Source of the DNA: an uncultured Oscillospiraceae bacterium
GTDB taxonomy: Bacteria; Bacillota; Clostridia; Oscillospirales; Ruminococcaceae
Length of the DNA stretch: 64,000 bases
Assembly (NCBI GenBank): GCA_934438055.1
Contig: CAKSAY010000002.1
Span: 58,962-122,961 of the forward strand
Direction of reading: 5' to 3'
Shown: piece after piece, positions 1 through 9,448 of the stretch
Position numbering within the stretch: the first letter of the stretch is position 1
Layout: every line of letters begins with the position of its first letter
The notes under the pieces: model-generated
What the model saw: the letters and a program-made list of their open reading frames with translations, nothing else
Database searches by the model: none
What the model was told of the DNA's origin: nothing
Position numbers and translations under genes: made by a program

Positions 1-57
1 GGATATCACTAATTTATCATTATTATAAGCTTTTTTAGCTGGTTGAAATAGTTCCAT
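1..57 (-). CDS. Partial RHH-type small protein (C-terminus beyond left edge)
   Basis: Only the first 19 codons are in the window. They read MELFQPAKKAYNNDKLVIS, close to the start of the complete neighbour at 291-488 (MKPFQPIKKAHNNDKIVVS). The upstream DNA is also conserved between the two: an AAAGG ribosome binding site and a TATAAT -10. This is therefore a tandem paralogue with its own promoter. The complete copy looks like a ribbon-helix-helix DNA-binding protein and this one should be the same. The rest is outside the window, so intactness is unknown. Confidence 0.6.
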   Translation of the reverse strand, partial: MELFQPAKKAYNNDKLVIS

Positions 58-230
58 TTAATCACGACCTTTCGTATGTATTATAGTATTTTTTAGAATG
101 CATTAATATATTCAAAATTAAGAATATAAATATTGAATACAAATTAAAAATACCAAAATGATTACACAAAAAATATTTATGAAATTGCATAACCTTTGAA
201 TGTTAAAAACATACAGAAAGATCATTAACA

Positions 231-252
231 GAAAAAGTGGCAAATGCGCCAC
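231..252 (-). terminator. Rho-independent terminator of the RHH gene
   Basis: On the minus strand a GTGGC/GCCAC stem with a six-base loop is followed by TTTTTC. It lies about 40 bases after the stop of the gene at 291-488. The stem is short, so strength is uncertain. Confidence 0.5.
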
Positions 253-290
253 ACAATATGGTCAGTCTTAATAGAATGGACTGAATTGAA

Positions 291-488
291 TTATGCAGTA
301 TCGCTATCTTTTTTGAAAACAATATGATCTAGAGCATAATCTATACATTGATTAATAAATTCATTTCTACTAATATCAAAATTTCCTGCCAGTTCATCAA
401 TTCTAGTTAATTTTTCAGTACTAATACGAACAGATACAACTATTTTATCATTATTATGAGCCTTTTTAATTGGTTGAAATGGTTTCAT
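291..488 (-). CDS. Ribbon-helix-helix (CopG/Arc-like) small DNA-binding protein
   Basis: 65 residues. The segment KIVVSVRISTEKLTRIDELA looks like the beta-strand plus first helix of an RHH fold, followed by a helix with ISRNEFINQCIDYAL. Such proteins bind DNA as dimers and are often autorepressors, antitoxins or plasmid and transposon regulators. No toxin-like partner is adjacent. The start has AAAGG upstream and TATAAT further upstream. A truncated paralogue with a near-identical promoter lies at 1-118, so the locus is a tandem duplication. The target is unknown. Confidence 0.65.
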   Translation of the reverse strand: MKPFQPIKKAHNNDKIVVSVRISTEKLTRIDELAGNFDISRNEFINQCIDYALDHIVFKKDSDTA

Positions 489-550
489 TCAATCACAACC
501 TTTCATATGTATTATAGTGCTTTTTTAAATACATTAATATATTCAAAATA
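431..550 (-). repeat. Direct repeat of RHH gene start and promoter (other copy 1-118)
   Basis: Bases 431-550 align along their whole length with 1-118, covering the first codons, ribosome binding site, -10 TATAAT and an upstream AT-rich stretch containing CATTAATATATTCAAAA. Both copies are in the same orientation about 430 bp apart, so they arose by tandem duplication of a gene with its promoter. Confidence 0.7.
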
Positions 551-719
551 TTGATTACAAATAGTGAAAGTGATAGAATAATACCATTAAATATGTTTTC
601 TCACCAATGAGAGCAAATCATTAGCATTATATTTCTATATCAAAGCAATGTGCATTCAAACAACAAAGCGCAAGACAGCAAAAATATGATAAAAATCAAA
701 TGTTTTTGGAGGATTATTG

Positions 720-1049
720 ATGCAAGTTGCAATTATAGGATCGAGAACCTTACAGGTGAATAACCTAGAAGATTATTTGCCAAAAGGCGTAACAGCTATC
801 ATCAGCGGCGGCGCAAAGGGCATTGACCAATGCGCGGCCAAATATGCAAAAGAGCATGGGATTAAACTCATTGAGTATTACCCTGACTATGCGCGTTATG
901 GGAGGAGCGCTCCGCTGCAAAGAAACAAGCGCATTGTAGAAGTTTGCGATATGGTTTTAGCCTTTTGGGATAAATCCAGCAAAGGAACAAAGTTCACCAT
1001 TGATTATGCCACAAAGATGGGAAAGAGGGTTTGTCTTATCGACATGTAA
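720..1049 (+). CDS. SLOG-family Rossmann-fold nucleotide-binding protein
   Basis: 109 residues. The N-terminus has the pattern MQVAIIGSRTL, then ISGGAKGIDQCAAKYA, and near the end GTKFTIDYA. These are the GSR, GGA.GID and GT...D.A signatures of small SLOG/YspA-like proteins related to DprA and LOG, which bind nucleotides or nucleotide-derived ligands. The start is the ATG at 720, seven bases after GGAGG; the in-frame TTG at 717 is too close. It is single-gene and followed by a terminator. Proteins of this type are common in mobile and defence-rich regions, but no function can be assigned here. Confidence 0.75.
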   Translation: MQVAIIGSRTLQVNNLEDYLPKGVTAIISGGAKGIDQCAAKYAKEHGIKLIEYYPDYARYGRSAPLQRNKRIVEVCDMVLAFWDKSSKGTKFTIDYATKMGKRVCLIDM

Positions 1050-1057
1050 ATAAGTAT

Positions 1058-1081
1058 CCCCCGGCAAAGCCGGGGGTTTTT
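1058..1081 (+). terminator. Rho-independent terminator after the SLOG gene
   Basis: Perfect 8-bp GC stem CCCCCGGC/GCCGGGGG with an AAA loop followed by TTTTT, starting 8 bases after the stop codon. Confidence 0.9.
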
Positions 1082-1184
1082 CATAGACGGGTATAATCCT
1101 TTGTTACGAGCCACGCATCACGTTGCGTTGGTACGACCTGACACTTGCGTAGAGTTTGTTACTTGCTGCTCGTAAACGAGCCTA

Positions 1185-1619
1185 TTAGAAATTTCCCATC
1201 GTCAGTTGTTCTCCGGCTCGATCTTCTTCCAACTGTCTTTTTATGTACTCTTCTATCTTTCTTGCATTCTTTCCTACCGTATCCACGTAATATCCGCGAC
1301 ACCGGAATTCTCTGTTGCCATATTTGTATTTTAACTCCGGAAACCTTTCATAGATCATTAGACTGCTCTTACCTTTTAGATACCCCATAAAGCTTGAAAC
1401 ACTCTCTTTAGGCGGGATCTCTACTAGCATGTGCACATGATCCGGGCATACTTCTGCTTCCGCAATTTTTACTTTCTTCCACTCGCATAGCATTCTCAGG
1501 ATTTTTCCTACTTCCTGTCTCTTTTCCTTGTAAAAGATTTTTCTTCTGTATTTCGGTGCAAACACGATGTGGTATTTGCTATTCCATCTTGTATGTGTTA
1601 AACTATTCGTGTCATTCAT
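1185..1619 (-). CDS. tnpA: IS200-family Y1 transposase TnpA
   Basis: 144 residues from the ATG at 1619, placed by AAAGGAGG about eight bases upstream; a longer open frame to 1658 has no such site. The sequence has the IS200 signatures: KYHIVFAPKYRRK at the start, the HUH motif in CPDHVHMLVEIPP, and late in the protein GYYVDTVGKN with the nucleophile tyrosine region. These enzymes move single-stranded DNA using hairpin ends. Length is in the normal range and no frameshift is seen, so it is probably active. There is no TnpB companion. Confidence 0.92.
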   Translation of the reverse strand: MNDTNSLTHTRWNSKYHIVFAPKYRRKIFYKEKRQEVGKILRMLCEWKKVKIAEAEVCPDHVHMLVEIPPKESVSSFMGYLKGKSSLMIYERFPELKYKYGNREFRCRGYYVDTVGKNARKIEEYIKRQLEEDRAGEQLTMGNF

Positions 1620-1628
1620 TTTGATGAC

Positions 1629-1687
1629 CTCCTTTTGGTGTTTTTTTGCAGTTGTCAAGCCGCAACCTTATTCTACACCAAAAGGAG
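1629..1687 (-). promoter_or_regulatory. Hairpin sequestering the tnpA ribosome binding site
   Basis: In the tnpA leader a perfect 13-bp inverted repeat (CTCCTTTTGGTGT at 1629-1641 and ACACCAAAAGGAG at 1675-1687) brackets a 33-base loop. The strand nearer the start codon contains the Shine-Dalgarno GGAGG, so pairing hides it. IS200 elements are known to restrain transposase translation in this way. Confidence 0.75.
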
Positions 1688-1801
1688 TTTCTTTTTTTCA
1701 TCATCGGCTTTCGCCTTCCACTGAACCACTCGCCTAGCGAGTGGTTTTCTTTATACAAAAAAACAGATGTGCATACTGCACATCTGTCATTTTATATAGG
1801 A

Positions 1802-4800
1802 TTACTGGGGAAATATTAAGCTCAAAATAAGCTGCATAATATCATCAGTCGAACTTGACTGATAATCCATCCCCTCAACCGCTGTTTCGTCTCCTGAAAT
1901 TTCTTCATCCGGAGTTTCCTCGTCCGGAATTGCATGATCCGGGGAAACAGTTGTGTTGGTAAACAATTCTGCACCCGTGATTCCCTCATAGCCCGGTTCG
2001 TTGACAGTAGCTTTGAGCGTAAAAGTAGTATCCAGATCATTCTCTGTCAATGTATACATCGCATCTGTAGAAACACATATGCCATCACTTTGCCGGAACC
2101 ACTCATAAGATACATACTGTTGATCGACAGTCTCTCCGTTTGCCTTTGTAAAAGTAGCAACTGCCTCTAAAGTGTCGCCAAGTGAAACAAAGGATGTATC
2201 TGTCAACTCCTGCCGGGTGGTCAAATCATACACTTGAATCACCGACTGCTGAATCTGTCCAACTGCAACTGCATCTGTGTATTCACTGATAGCAACGCCC
2301 GTGAAACCGGAGTTACTGAATGTAACACAAACAGAAATCTGCTGACCCAAATCATCACCGACAACTATATAAGATGAAGAGGTAGCCTCCGGAATTGCCC
2401 TATCATTTCTCATCCATTGATAGGTAAAGTCGTCTTCTGTGCAAAGTTCTCCTGTGCAGGGATTGACATAATCGGTAACTGCATTGATAGTGTCGCCAAC
2501 CTTAGGCTGATTGTTATCAATCTCAACGGTTCCGCTAAGAGATAAAGGAAGCACCGGAGTTGTTAGATATTGAGCCGTACCTGAATAAGCGATTTCTTTC
2601 GTGCTGTCTACTGAAGCAATAAGGGTAATACTGTTCAATGCATCTTCAGGCTGCACTCTATACTCTTTGCCGGTACCGACTAACTCATCGCCGCGATACC
2701 ATTGATAAATAATATTTTCCTCTGGAACTATCTCGCCGGTTGTTGTATCTTTGACAAATTGAGCATCACTTGCCTTTAAGAGATCATTAACAGTTGGCGA
2801 ATCTAATTGAATCTCAGTCTGGCCATCTTCTTTTAAAACAACAACTTCGCCGGAAAGCACTTTTTCAGAGACAGGCGCCATCAGAGCAACATCGCTCTCT
2901 GCACTGCCCTCATATCCGGTTTCATTGACCGTCACTGCAACAGACAACGTTTTATTGTAGTCATCAATTGTCGTTGTGTAGCTTGCATCGGTTTGATTTG
3001 GAATAAGCTCTCCGTCCTTATACCATTGATAGGTAAAGTCTGTGACAGAATCTAGTCCATCAAGCGTTTTGTGGAAATCAGGAATAGCAGTTATAGTATC
3101 TCCAACAGCCGGTGTCAGATTGTCGATTACAACACTGCCCTCAAGGCTCTGCGCTAACACTCTATTTGTAGAAGTGCTCGATGCAATCCCCAAATATCCT
3201 TTCTGGTCGACAGTTGCCATAACAGTGATTGCTTTGCCGAATTGATCCGGCGAAACAACCAACTCATTTGAAGTCACACCGGGAATCGCCACGCCATCCT
3301 GATACCACTGGTAATTAAAGTCAGATACCATCTCACCAGTGCTCTCATCAATGCAGAAGCTCGGAGTTGCTGTAAGTGTATCTCCAACAATTGGATCCTG
3401 ATTATCAATCGTTACACTACCTGTAAGTGTCTTACCCTGAACGCGATAAGCCTCATCGCTGACACTTGTTGCTGAACCAACATAGGCGGGGTCGATAATC
3501 GTCGCTTGCACAGTTAGAATCTCATCGCTATCTTCAGGTTTTACCAGATAGTTCTCGGAATTAGCCCCCTCAATTGGAACGCCAGAAAGATACCACTGAT
3601 AGCCTATATCGGAAATCTGCTCTCCCATCTTATTGATGAAAGAAGCGCTTGCGTGTAGATTATCTCCCACCACCGGATTCTTGGAGGCGTCAATTCTCAC
3701 GCTTCCGGAGAGCTGCTGCGGCTGCACTGCTGTAGATACAGTAGACGCTGAACCATAATAACCCTGATCCTTCACCGTAACAACAAGCTCAATCGTCTGA
3801 TTAACATATTCGTCTTCAATAAATAGTGCACTCTCCTCAGACACAAGCTGCTTGGTTGGTTCAGGCTGGTCTTCTGTTGCCGGAGAGCAGACATACCACT
3901 CATAACCAAACTGTTTTGCAGTTCCGCAAGGAATGATGTTAAAACCGTCCACAGTAGCAGTAATTGTGTCGCCTACGATAGGAGCAGTATTTGATAGAGC
4001 TACTGAACCTGTGAGCTGTTGGTCTGAAATTGCGCCGGTCTCTACCTGAGCAGTTCCCTCATAACCATTTTGAGCCACCGAAATATCCAAAACTAATGTT
4101 TTGCCAACATCTTCTGCTTTTACTAAATAGGTCGAATCATTTGAAACAATCGAGGCATTCTCTGCATCCCGCACTGTCCATGAATAGTTGTAATGTGTGA
4201 TTTGGGCCCCAGATGGAACAACGGTGAATCCAGAAATCTCAGGCGTGAGTACATCTCCCACAACCGGAGTTTCATGACCATTGTTGTTTGAAAGAGTTAC
4301 TGTGCCTGTAACAGTCTGAGAACAAGTCGATTCGGTTTGTGCCATTGCTTCACCGACATAGCCCGAATCTGCAACACGTACTTTAACAGATAGTGATTTT
4401 CCTAAATCAGCAGGTTGAACCACATACTGTGCATCAGTTTCGCCGTCAATGATTGAGCCATCACAGTACCACTGATAATAATAAGATGAAATAGGCGTAC
4501 CCGAGAAAGTATTGAATGCAGCTGTAGCTGTTAGTGTGTCTCCCACAGTCGGCGTTGTATTGTCAATATTGGCGGTACCCTCAAGCATACATGGCTGAAC
4601 GAAATCGGTCACAGCTTCAACAGCACCTGCATAGTTACTGTCACTCTTAGCGGATACCTGAAGTTTTAACTGATGACCATAGTCCGCAGCAACAGGGGTA
4701 TAGGTTAGGGTCTGATTACCGTCACCAACTGCATTTTTCCACACACCACCGTCTGCAATCATCCACTGGTAGTTAAAGCTATCTTGTGTACTGTTAACAG

Positions 4801-7800
4801 CACTGTTTAAAATTGCGGAAATATCGGCAGTATAAGAAGTATCAACAACAGGAGAGTCCGTAAATGTAATGCTTCCATTAATTACAAGTTTTTGAATCTC
4901 GCCGTCATTACAAACAAAATCTACAGGCGCTTTATAGTTGCCCGCTTGCACCCCATCAATTGTATAATGTACGGTAATTGACTTGTTCTGTCCGCAATCT
5001 GCGGTGTCATAATTCGAGGTGTAAGAGAGATTTACCGAATCTCCCTCTAAGACGCCGTCCAGTTCTCCTACAGATGCTTTCGCTACAGTATTACCATCAT
5101 AGGTTTTCACTTTCGTAAGTTGCGGATCGGCAATGGTTAATTGTTTTTGCTCCACCTGAATGGTCATCGTCCCCACAGCACCATATAGATTTGCAGTGAT
5201 AGTAGCAGTTCCTACACCGGTTGTGGTGATTTCACCTGTCTTTGCGTCAATTTTAATAACATCCTCGTTGTCGCTGCTCCACTCTAAATTCGCCATTGAG
5301 AATTCACCATATTCGGCATTGTCAATGGTTGCCGAAGCAAATTGCGTATCTCCATAAACCATATCGTTATTAGCGTGTATAGTCATAGTGGGAACAACAT
5401 CATTGTATTTTACAGCAACCTCTGTGTTGGCGCCTGAAAGAGAAGTTAAGCTATAAGAAACAGCATAGGTTCCATCTTCACAAAGAGCAGGGGTCAAAAG
5501 AGCAGAATCCGGTTCTCCATTCACAAACACTTTAAAAGTTCTGTCCGGCATAGTAGGATCATTATTGTTCACCGGAAGAGTGAGCCATAATTCGCCGCCC
5601 TCAGCAGCATCAAAAGAGGCGAGATTTCCATTGATTCCCTGATTATTTAAAGTCTTGATTTGAACGTTGTAAACAACGCCATCATAGAGGTACCAATAAG
5701 GATCTGCATTAGACGTCTGCAATGGTGCAGGCAACGGAGTGACGGATATATAATAAGTGTAGTCAGCCGATTTATTGGTAACACCGTCAATCCATTGTCC
5801 TGACACAGCAACACCGGGACAAATCGTTCCTCCAACTGTTGCCACCTTCAGAACATCGTCCAAAGCAGCTCTCTGATCCTGCACATTGCAGAATGCTCTC
5901 AACTGATCTTCAGAATCCGCCAAAATTTGAAGATAGAAATCTGAATCCATATCAGCAAAGGCGTTCTCACCAATAGTCTGCAAAGAACCAGCATTTACAT
6001 ACATACTATCTAAAGAAGTACAACCCTCAAAAGCAGATTTACCAATGGAGGTTATATTCTCTGCATTCGCAACACCGTCGATATATTTACAATCCTTAAA
6101 CGCATTGTCTCCAATCCGAACACAGTTATTTAAATCAATTTTAGTAATTTTGGTTGAATAAAAAGGCGCATCAGAATCAGTCTGATTAGCAAAATTGGCA
6201 GGAATCTCAATTTGATCACCTTGGATGTGCAACATAACGCCAGCATCACTTCCACAATTGCTGAATGCGCCATCTCCAATGCTACCATCGGTGTTTATCA
6301 ATGCAGCGGTGAGTGTAATGGTTCCGTCTAAATTAACACAATTTGCAAAGGCCTGTTCGCCGATTTCTTTACAATTAGATAAGTCCAAATCGCCGCTCAA
6401 GAAAGTACATCCTTTAAAGGCGCGATCACCAATACTTTTGCAATTACCAAGTTCTGCGCCTACAACACACGCCCCATAAAATGGGGAATTCTCATCTTCC
6501 ATATTAACCAGATCATGCACAACCTCAGCACCATCAGTAAATGCAATGGTAATTCCGGCGCCTTTGTTAGTTCCGGCGTTATAGAAAGCGTTTTTTCCAA
6601 CACTGTCGATTAAGAAATCAGCCGCAAGCGTAACCGTTCCGGAAAGATTGGTGCAATCATAAAATGCTTCTTTTCCGATGAAAGTGCAACTGGTAATATC
6701 TAAGTCATCTTTTAAAAAGCTACAAGCCTTAAAGGCACTGTCTCCAATAGCAACACAATTAGATAAATCTACGCTATAAATGTTAGCACCATATAAAGGA
6801 GAAGTTACCTGCGTCTGATTAGCAAGATTCGCCTCAACTGTGGCGCCATCTACAAAATTGAGTTCCACTCCTCCTGAGTCTGTGCCAATTCCATTAAAAG
6901 CATACTCTCCAATAACCATATCCCTAATATTTGTAGAAGCCGGGAGGGTAAGGGTTCCGTCTAAACCAGTACAATTTTGGAAAGCAGACTCATAAATCAT
7001 TTGACAATTTCTCAAGTCCACATTTCCTCTTAGGGTCGTGCATCCATAAAAAGCAAATTTGCCAATTTCAGTGCATTTACTTGTGTCAACACCAACAATG
7101 TTTGCACCCAAACAAGATGACTGATGCTCTGGATTCTGGCTGGCAAATTGGGCTCGAACCTGACCGCCGGCCGGGAAAGAAAATATAATGCCGCTGCTCT
7201 GCGTTCCACAATCGTTAAATGCACCAATACCAATAGAACAGTTAAGCGCATTACGAATAGAAATTTCTCCACTCAAATGTGAACAGCCCGCAAAGGCATA
7301 TTGCCCAATTAATTGGCAATTCAATAGGTTCAACCCGCCTGAAAGACTCGTACAATTTGCAAAGGCATAATCGTGAATATAGTATTGATCCGTCACAGCC
7401 GGCTCACTCGCATCAACCACCGGATAAACCACGCTGGTTAAATTTGTGCAGTCCTCAAAGGCGCTGTCACCAATTGACAAGCAATTTGACAAATCAATAG
7501 AAGTGAGATTATCACAATTGTAAAAAATGCCATCCGGAATGGTAAAATAAATTCTAGAAGTTGGGAATATCGCAGTGCTAATTCCTGTGTTTGCAAATGC
7601 ATATTCGCCAATTGTGGAAACATTGGCGCTATCAAGATAGAGATTTAAGTCAACAATCCCTGTGACCTTTACACATCCGTCAAAGGCATGCGCTCCAATG
7701 TTTTTAATGTTTCCCGGCAATGTCTCAAAATTCATCTGTAAATTTGTGCAGCCGCTGAAAGCGTTTGCGCCGATAGTATTACAGTTATCAGGGAAAACAA

Positions 7801-9448
7801 CTGTTTGCAAAGACGTTACATCTTTTGCGAAACTATCAGGAATGACCTCCATGCCGCTTGCCTGCAAATTTATTCCTTTGGCGTTTCCGGATAGATGGAG
7901 CTGAGCACAACCTCCCAATGCATTGGTACCAAATGTAATAGACTGGTTAGGCAAAGCCAGTTTTTTCAGATTCACCGCGCCGTTAAATGCATTGTCCGGA
8001 ATAGCAGTCAAAGAGGTTTGAGACAAATCAACAGTTTGTATATTTGTATTGTTCTGAAAAATGCCAGCGCTTAGCTTGACGTCTCCATTGGAGCGAATCG
8101 TAATAGACGTAGATGTATTTGACCCGGAAATCGTACATCCGCTCGGAACAGCAATGTTAAGACTGTTAGCATCTCCGATTGCTGCTAAAGAAAAAGAGCT
8201 TAGACTCGTTTCCGAAAGATCCAAATTTATAGAATCACAGTCGCCAAACGCATTGTTTTCAAAATTGATACTTCCATTGCAATGGATAGTTACATCTCCG
8301 CATCCGGAAAATGCATCAGCTGAAACTGTACATCCAGCGGGAAGGATCAAATCAACCTTTTTTGAACCCGCAAAACAAAAGGCCGGAATATTCTTCACAG
8401 CAGTATTGGAAAGGTCAAGGGTAATTTCATCCATGCCGGCAAATGCCAACGAACCAATCGTTTGCAAAGAATTAGGAACACTTAGCGTCTCTAAAGAACT
8501 ATTTTCAAATGCCTCGTTAGAAATCTGCGTCGTATTCGGCGGCATAGCAACATACTCTAAATCCTTACAATCTTTAAAAATTCCCTGCGGCATTTCATAA
8601 ACGCTGCCGCATTTGCTAAAGTCTACTCTTTTAATATTAGAACCCTCAAACATATAAATTCCTAAGGGTTGATAGGTCTCTCCACAAAAGTCGTGCTGAG
8701 CAATATGATCCGGAAAACTCAAACAACCATCTCCGGTAAATGTAGTGTTGTGGAAGCAGTAATCCCCAAAAGAGTGAAGACGATGCCCGCTCAGATAATC
8801 GCTGTCAAAACTTGCAAAATCATCCTCAAAATCATAAAGAGTCTGATTTTCAAAGCAGTGAGCGCCAAATCTCTGGAAACGATTTGAGACTACGTTCTTC
8901 CAATATTTAATGGTCTTATTGGTATTATCCCATCCATTCATATCAACCGGATTGACCTCATCACCCAATCTCTGGACATATTGGTCACAGGTCCCAACAT
9001 AAATTTCAACAGCATATTTTTCTTTGCTGTTGTTGAGCTTTGTCTGACACCAACAATTTTGTGAAAGCTTATAAGCGTCACCTCCATTATTGGTTCCCTT
9101 GCCTACTATGTGAATCTGCGGAACAACAGGACCAACAAATGCAGATGTGCTGTCATACTGTTGTTGCGTTTCTCCTGCTGTTTCCTGTGGCTGATTTGCA
9201 TTTTCCTGAACATTCTCAGAAGCTGCTTCTTCCTCCTCAGAATCGGTAGAAACTTCCTGTGTAAAGTCTTCTGCATTCTCAGTCGTTTCCGGCACAGAAA
9301 GCGGAGGCTGAGACTGCTGCGCCGCTTGGGCGGCAGCATTTTCCTGCATATAATCACCTAAAGCGCCCACCACCATTGAAGGAATACAAGTAACCGTCAT
9401 GCATACGCAAACAAAAACGGCGATAAATTTCTTCATTAAGTGCTTCAT
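1802..9448 (-). CDS. Giant secreted BspA-like LRR and Ig-repeat surface protein
   Basis: 2548 residues. Residues 1-29 are a signal peptide (basic start, FIAVFVCVCMTVTCIPSMVV core). About 35-105 is a Glu/Gln-rich linker. About 215-1170 carries LRR_5 (BspA-type) repeats, with units such as IGDSAFEDCTNLTSV and cysteines recurring at the same place. About 1350-1435 is a Big_2-like domain (WSSDNEDVIKID, GVGTATITA). About 1435-1515 is YDG-like (KTYDGNTVAKAS). About 1515-2495 holds ten Ig-like modules starting like LSGSVxIDNxxPxVGDT and containing YQWY. The C-terminus is acidic and ends in ILSLIFPQ, with no LPXTG, SLH or choline-binding anchor visible. The start has GAAAGGAG nine bases upstream. Such proteins usually bind host or matrix ligands. 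It is monocistronic. Confidence 0.9.
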   Translation of the reverse strand: MKHLMKKFIAVFVCVCMTVTCIPSMVVGALGDYMQENAAAQAAQQSQPPLSVPETTENAEDFTQEVSTDSEEEEAASENVQENANQPQETAGETQQQYDSTSAFVGPVVPQIHIVGKGTNNGGDAYKLSQNCWCQTKLNNSKEKYAVEIYVGTCDQYVQRLGDEVNPVDMNGWDNTNKTIKYWKNVVSNRFQRFGAHCFENQTLYDFEDDFASFDSDYLSGHRLHSFGDYCFHNTTFTGDGCLSFPDHIAQHDFCGETYQPLGIYMFEGSNIKRVDFSKCGSVYEMPQGIFKDCKDLEYVAMPPNTTQISNEAFENSSLETLSVPNSLQTIGSLAFAGMDEITLDLSNTAVKNIPAFCFAGSKKVDLILPAGCTVSADAFSGCGDVTIHCNGSINFENNAFGDCDSINLDLSETSLSSFSLAAIGDANSLNIAVPSGCTISGSNTSTSITIRSNGDVKLSAGIFQNNTNIQTVDLSQTSLTAIPDNAFNGAVNLKKLALPNQSITFGTNALGGCAQLHLSGNAKGINLQASGMEVIPDSFAKDVTSLQTVVFPDNCNTIGANAFSGCTNLQMNFETLPGNIKNIGAHAFDGCVKVTGIVDLNLYLDSANVSTIGEYAFANTGISTAIFPTSRIYFTIPDGIFYNCDNLTSIDLSNCLSIGDSAFEDCTNLTSVVYPVVDASEPAVTDQYYIHDYAFANCTSLSGGLNLLNCQLIGQYAFAGCSHLSGEISIRNALNCSIGIGAFNDCGTQSSGIIFSFPAGGQVRAQFASQNPEHQSSCLGANIVGVDTSKCTEIGKFAFYGCTTLRGNVDLRNCQMIYESAFQNCTGLDGTLTLPASTNIRDMVIGEYAFNGIGTDSGGVELNFVDGATVEANLANQTQVTSPLYGANIYSVDLSNCVAIGDSAFKACSFLKDDLDITSCTFIGKEAFYDCTNLSGTVTLAADFLIDSVGKNAFYNAGTNKGAGITIAFTDGAEVVHDLVNMEDENSPFYGACVVGAELGNCKSIGDRAFKGCTFLSGDLDLSNCKEIGEQAFANCVNLDGTITLTAALINTDGSIGDGAFSNCGSDAGVMLHIQGDQIEIPANFANQTDSDAPFYSTKITKIDLNNCVRIGDNAFKDCKYIDGVANAENITSIGKSAFEGCTSLDSMYVNAGSLQTIGENAFADMDSDFYLQILADSEDQLRAFCNVQDQRAALDDVLKVATVGGTICPGVAVSGQWIDGVTNKSADYTYYISVTPLPAPLQTSNADPYWYLYDGVVYNVQIKTLNNQGINGNLASFDAAEGGELWLTLPVNNNDPTMPDRTFKVFVNGEPDSALLTPALCEDGTYAVSYSLTSLSGANTEVAVKYNDVVPTMTIHANNDMVYGDTQFASATIDNAEYGEFSMANLEWSSDNEDVIKIDAKTGEITTTGVGTATITANLYGAVGTMTIQVEQKQLTIADPQLTKVKTYDGNTVAKASVGELDGVLEGDSVNLSYTSNYDTADCGQNKSITVHYTIDGVQAGNYKAPVDFVCNDGEIQKLVINGSITFTDSPVVDTSYTADISAILNSAVNSTQDSFNYQWMIADGGVWKNAVGDGNQTLTYTPVAADYGHQLKLQVSAKSDSNYAGAVEAVTDFVQPCMLEGTANIDNTTPTVGDTLTATAAFNTFSGTPISSYYYQWYCDGSIIDGETDAQYVVQPADLGKSLSVKVRVADSGYVGEAMAQTESTCSQTVTGTVTLSNNNGHETPVVGDVLTPEISGFTVVPSGAQITHYNYSWTVRDAENASIVSNDSTYLVKAEDVGKTLVLDISVAQNGYEGTAQVETGAISDQQLTGSVALSNTAPIVGDTITATVDGFNIIPCGTAKQFGYEWYVCSPATEDQPEPTKQLVSEESALFIEDEYVNQTIELVVTVKDQGYYGSASTVSTAVQPQQLSGSVRIDASKNPVVGDNLHASASFINKMGEQISDIGYQWYLSGVPIEGANSENYLVKPEDSDEILTVQATIIDPAYVGSATSVSDEAYRVQGKTLTGSVTIDNQDPIVGDTLTATPSFCIDESTGEMVSDFNYQWYQDGVAIPGVTSNELVVSPDQFGKAITVMATVDQKGYLGIASSTSTNRVLAQSLEGSVVIDNLTPAVGDTITAIPDFHKTLDGLDSVTDFTYQWYKDGELIPNQTDASYTTTIDDYNKTLSVAVTVNETGYEGSAESDVALMAPVSEKVLSGEVVVLKEDGQTEIQLDSPTVNDLLKASDAQFVKDTTTGEIVPEENIIYQWYRGDELVGTGKEYRVQPEDALNSITLIASVDSTKEIAYSGTAQYLTTPVLPLSLSGTVEIDNNQPKVGDTINAVTDYVNPCTGELCTEDDFTYQWMRNDRAIPEATSSSYIVVGDDLGQQISVCVTFSNSGFTGVAISEYTDAVAVGQIQQSVIQVYDLTTRQELTDTSFVSLGDTLEAVATFTKANGETVDQQYVSYEWFRQSDGICVSTDAMYTLTENDLDTTFTLKATVNEPGYEGITGAELFTNTTVSPDHAIPDEETPDEEISGDETAVEGMDYQSSSTDDIMQLILSLIFPQ

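Larger units (their letters stand above)
1168..1746 (-). mobile_element. IS200/IS605-type insertion sequence
   Basis: A single Y1 transposase gene is bracketed by subterminal hairpins rather than inverted terminal repeats, as in IS200. Upstream of the gene is a perfect 10-bp stem AACCACTCGC/GCGAGTGGTT at 1724-1746. Downstream is GCTCG/CGAGC at 1168-1181. A further small hairpin, ACGCA/TGCGT, lies near 1113-1128. The exact ends cannot be fixed without an empty-site comparison and may extend about 80 bases left. Confidence 0.7.

Noticed and set aside
1050..1184. Riboswitch or leader RNA between the SLOG gene and the IS element
   Set aside because: Small hairpins here fit IS ends and a terminator, with nothing left over.
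8061..8600. 179-codon plus-strand frame inside the giant surface-protein gene
   Set aside because: Antisense shadow of repeat-rich coding DNA, with no ribosome binding site.
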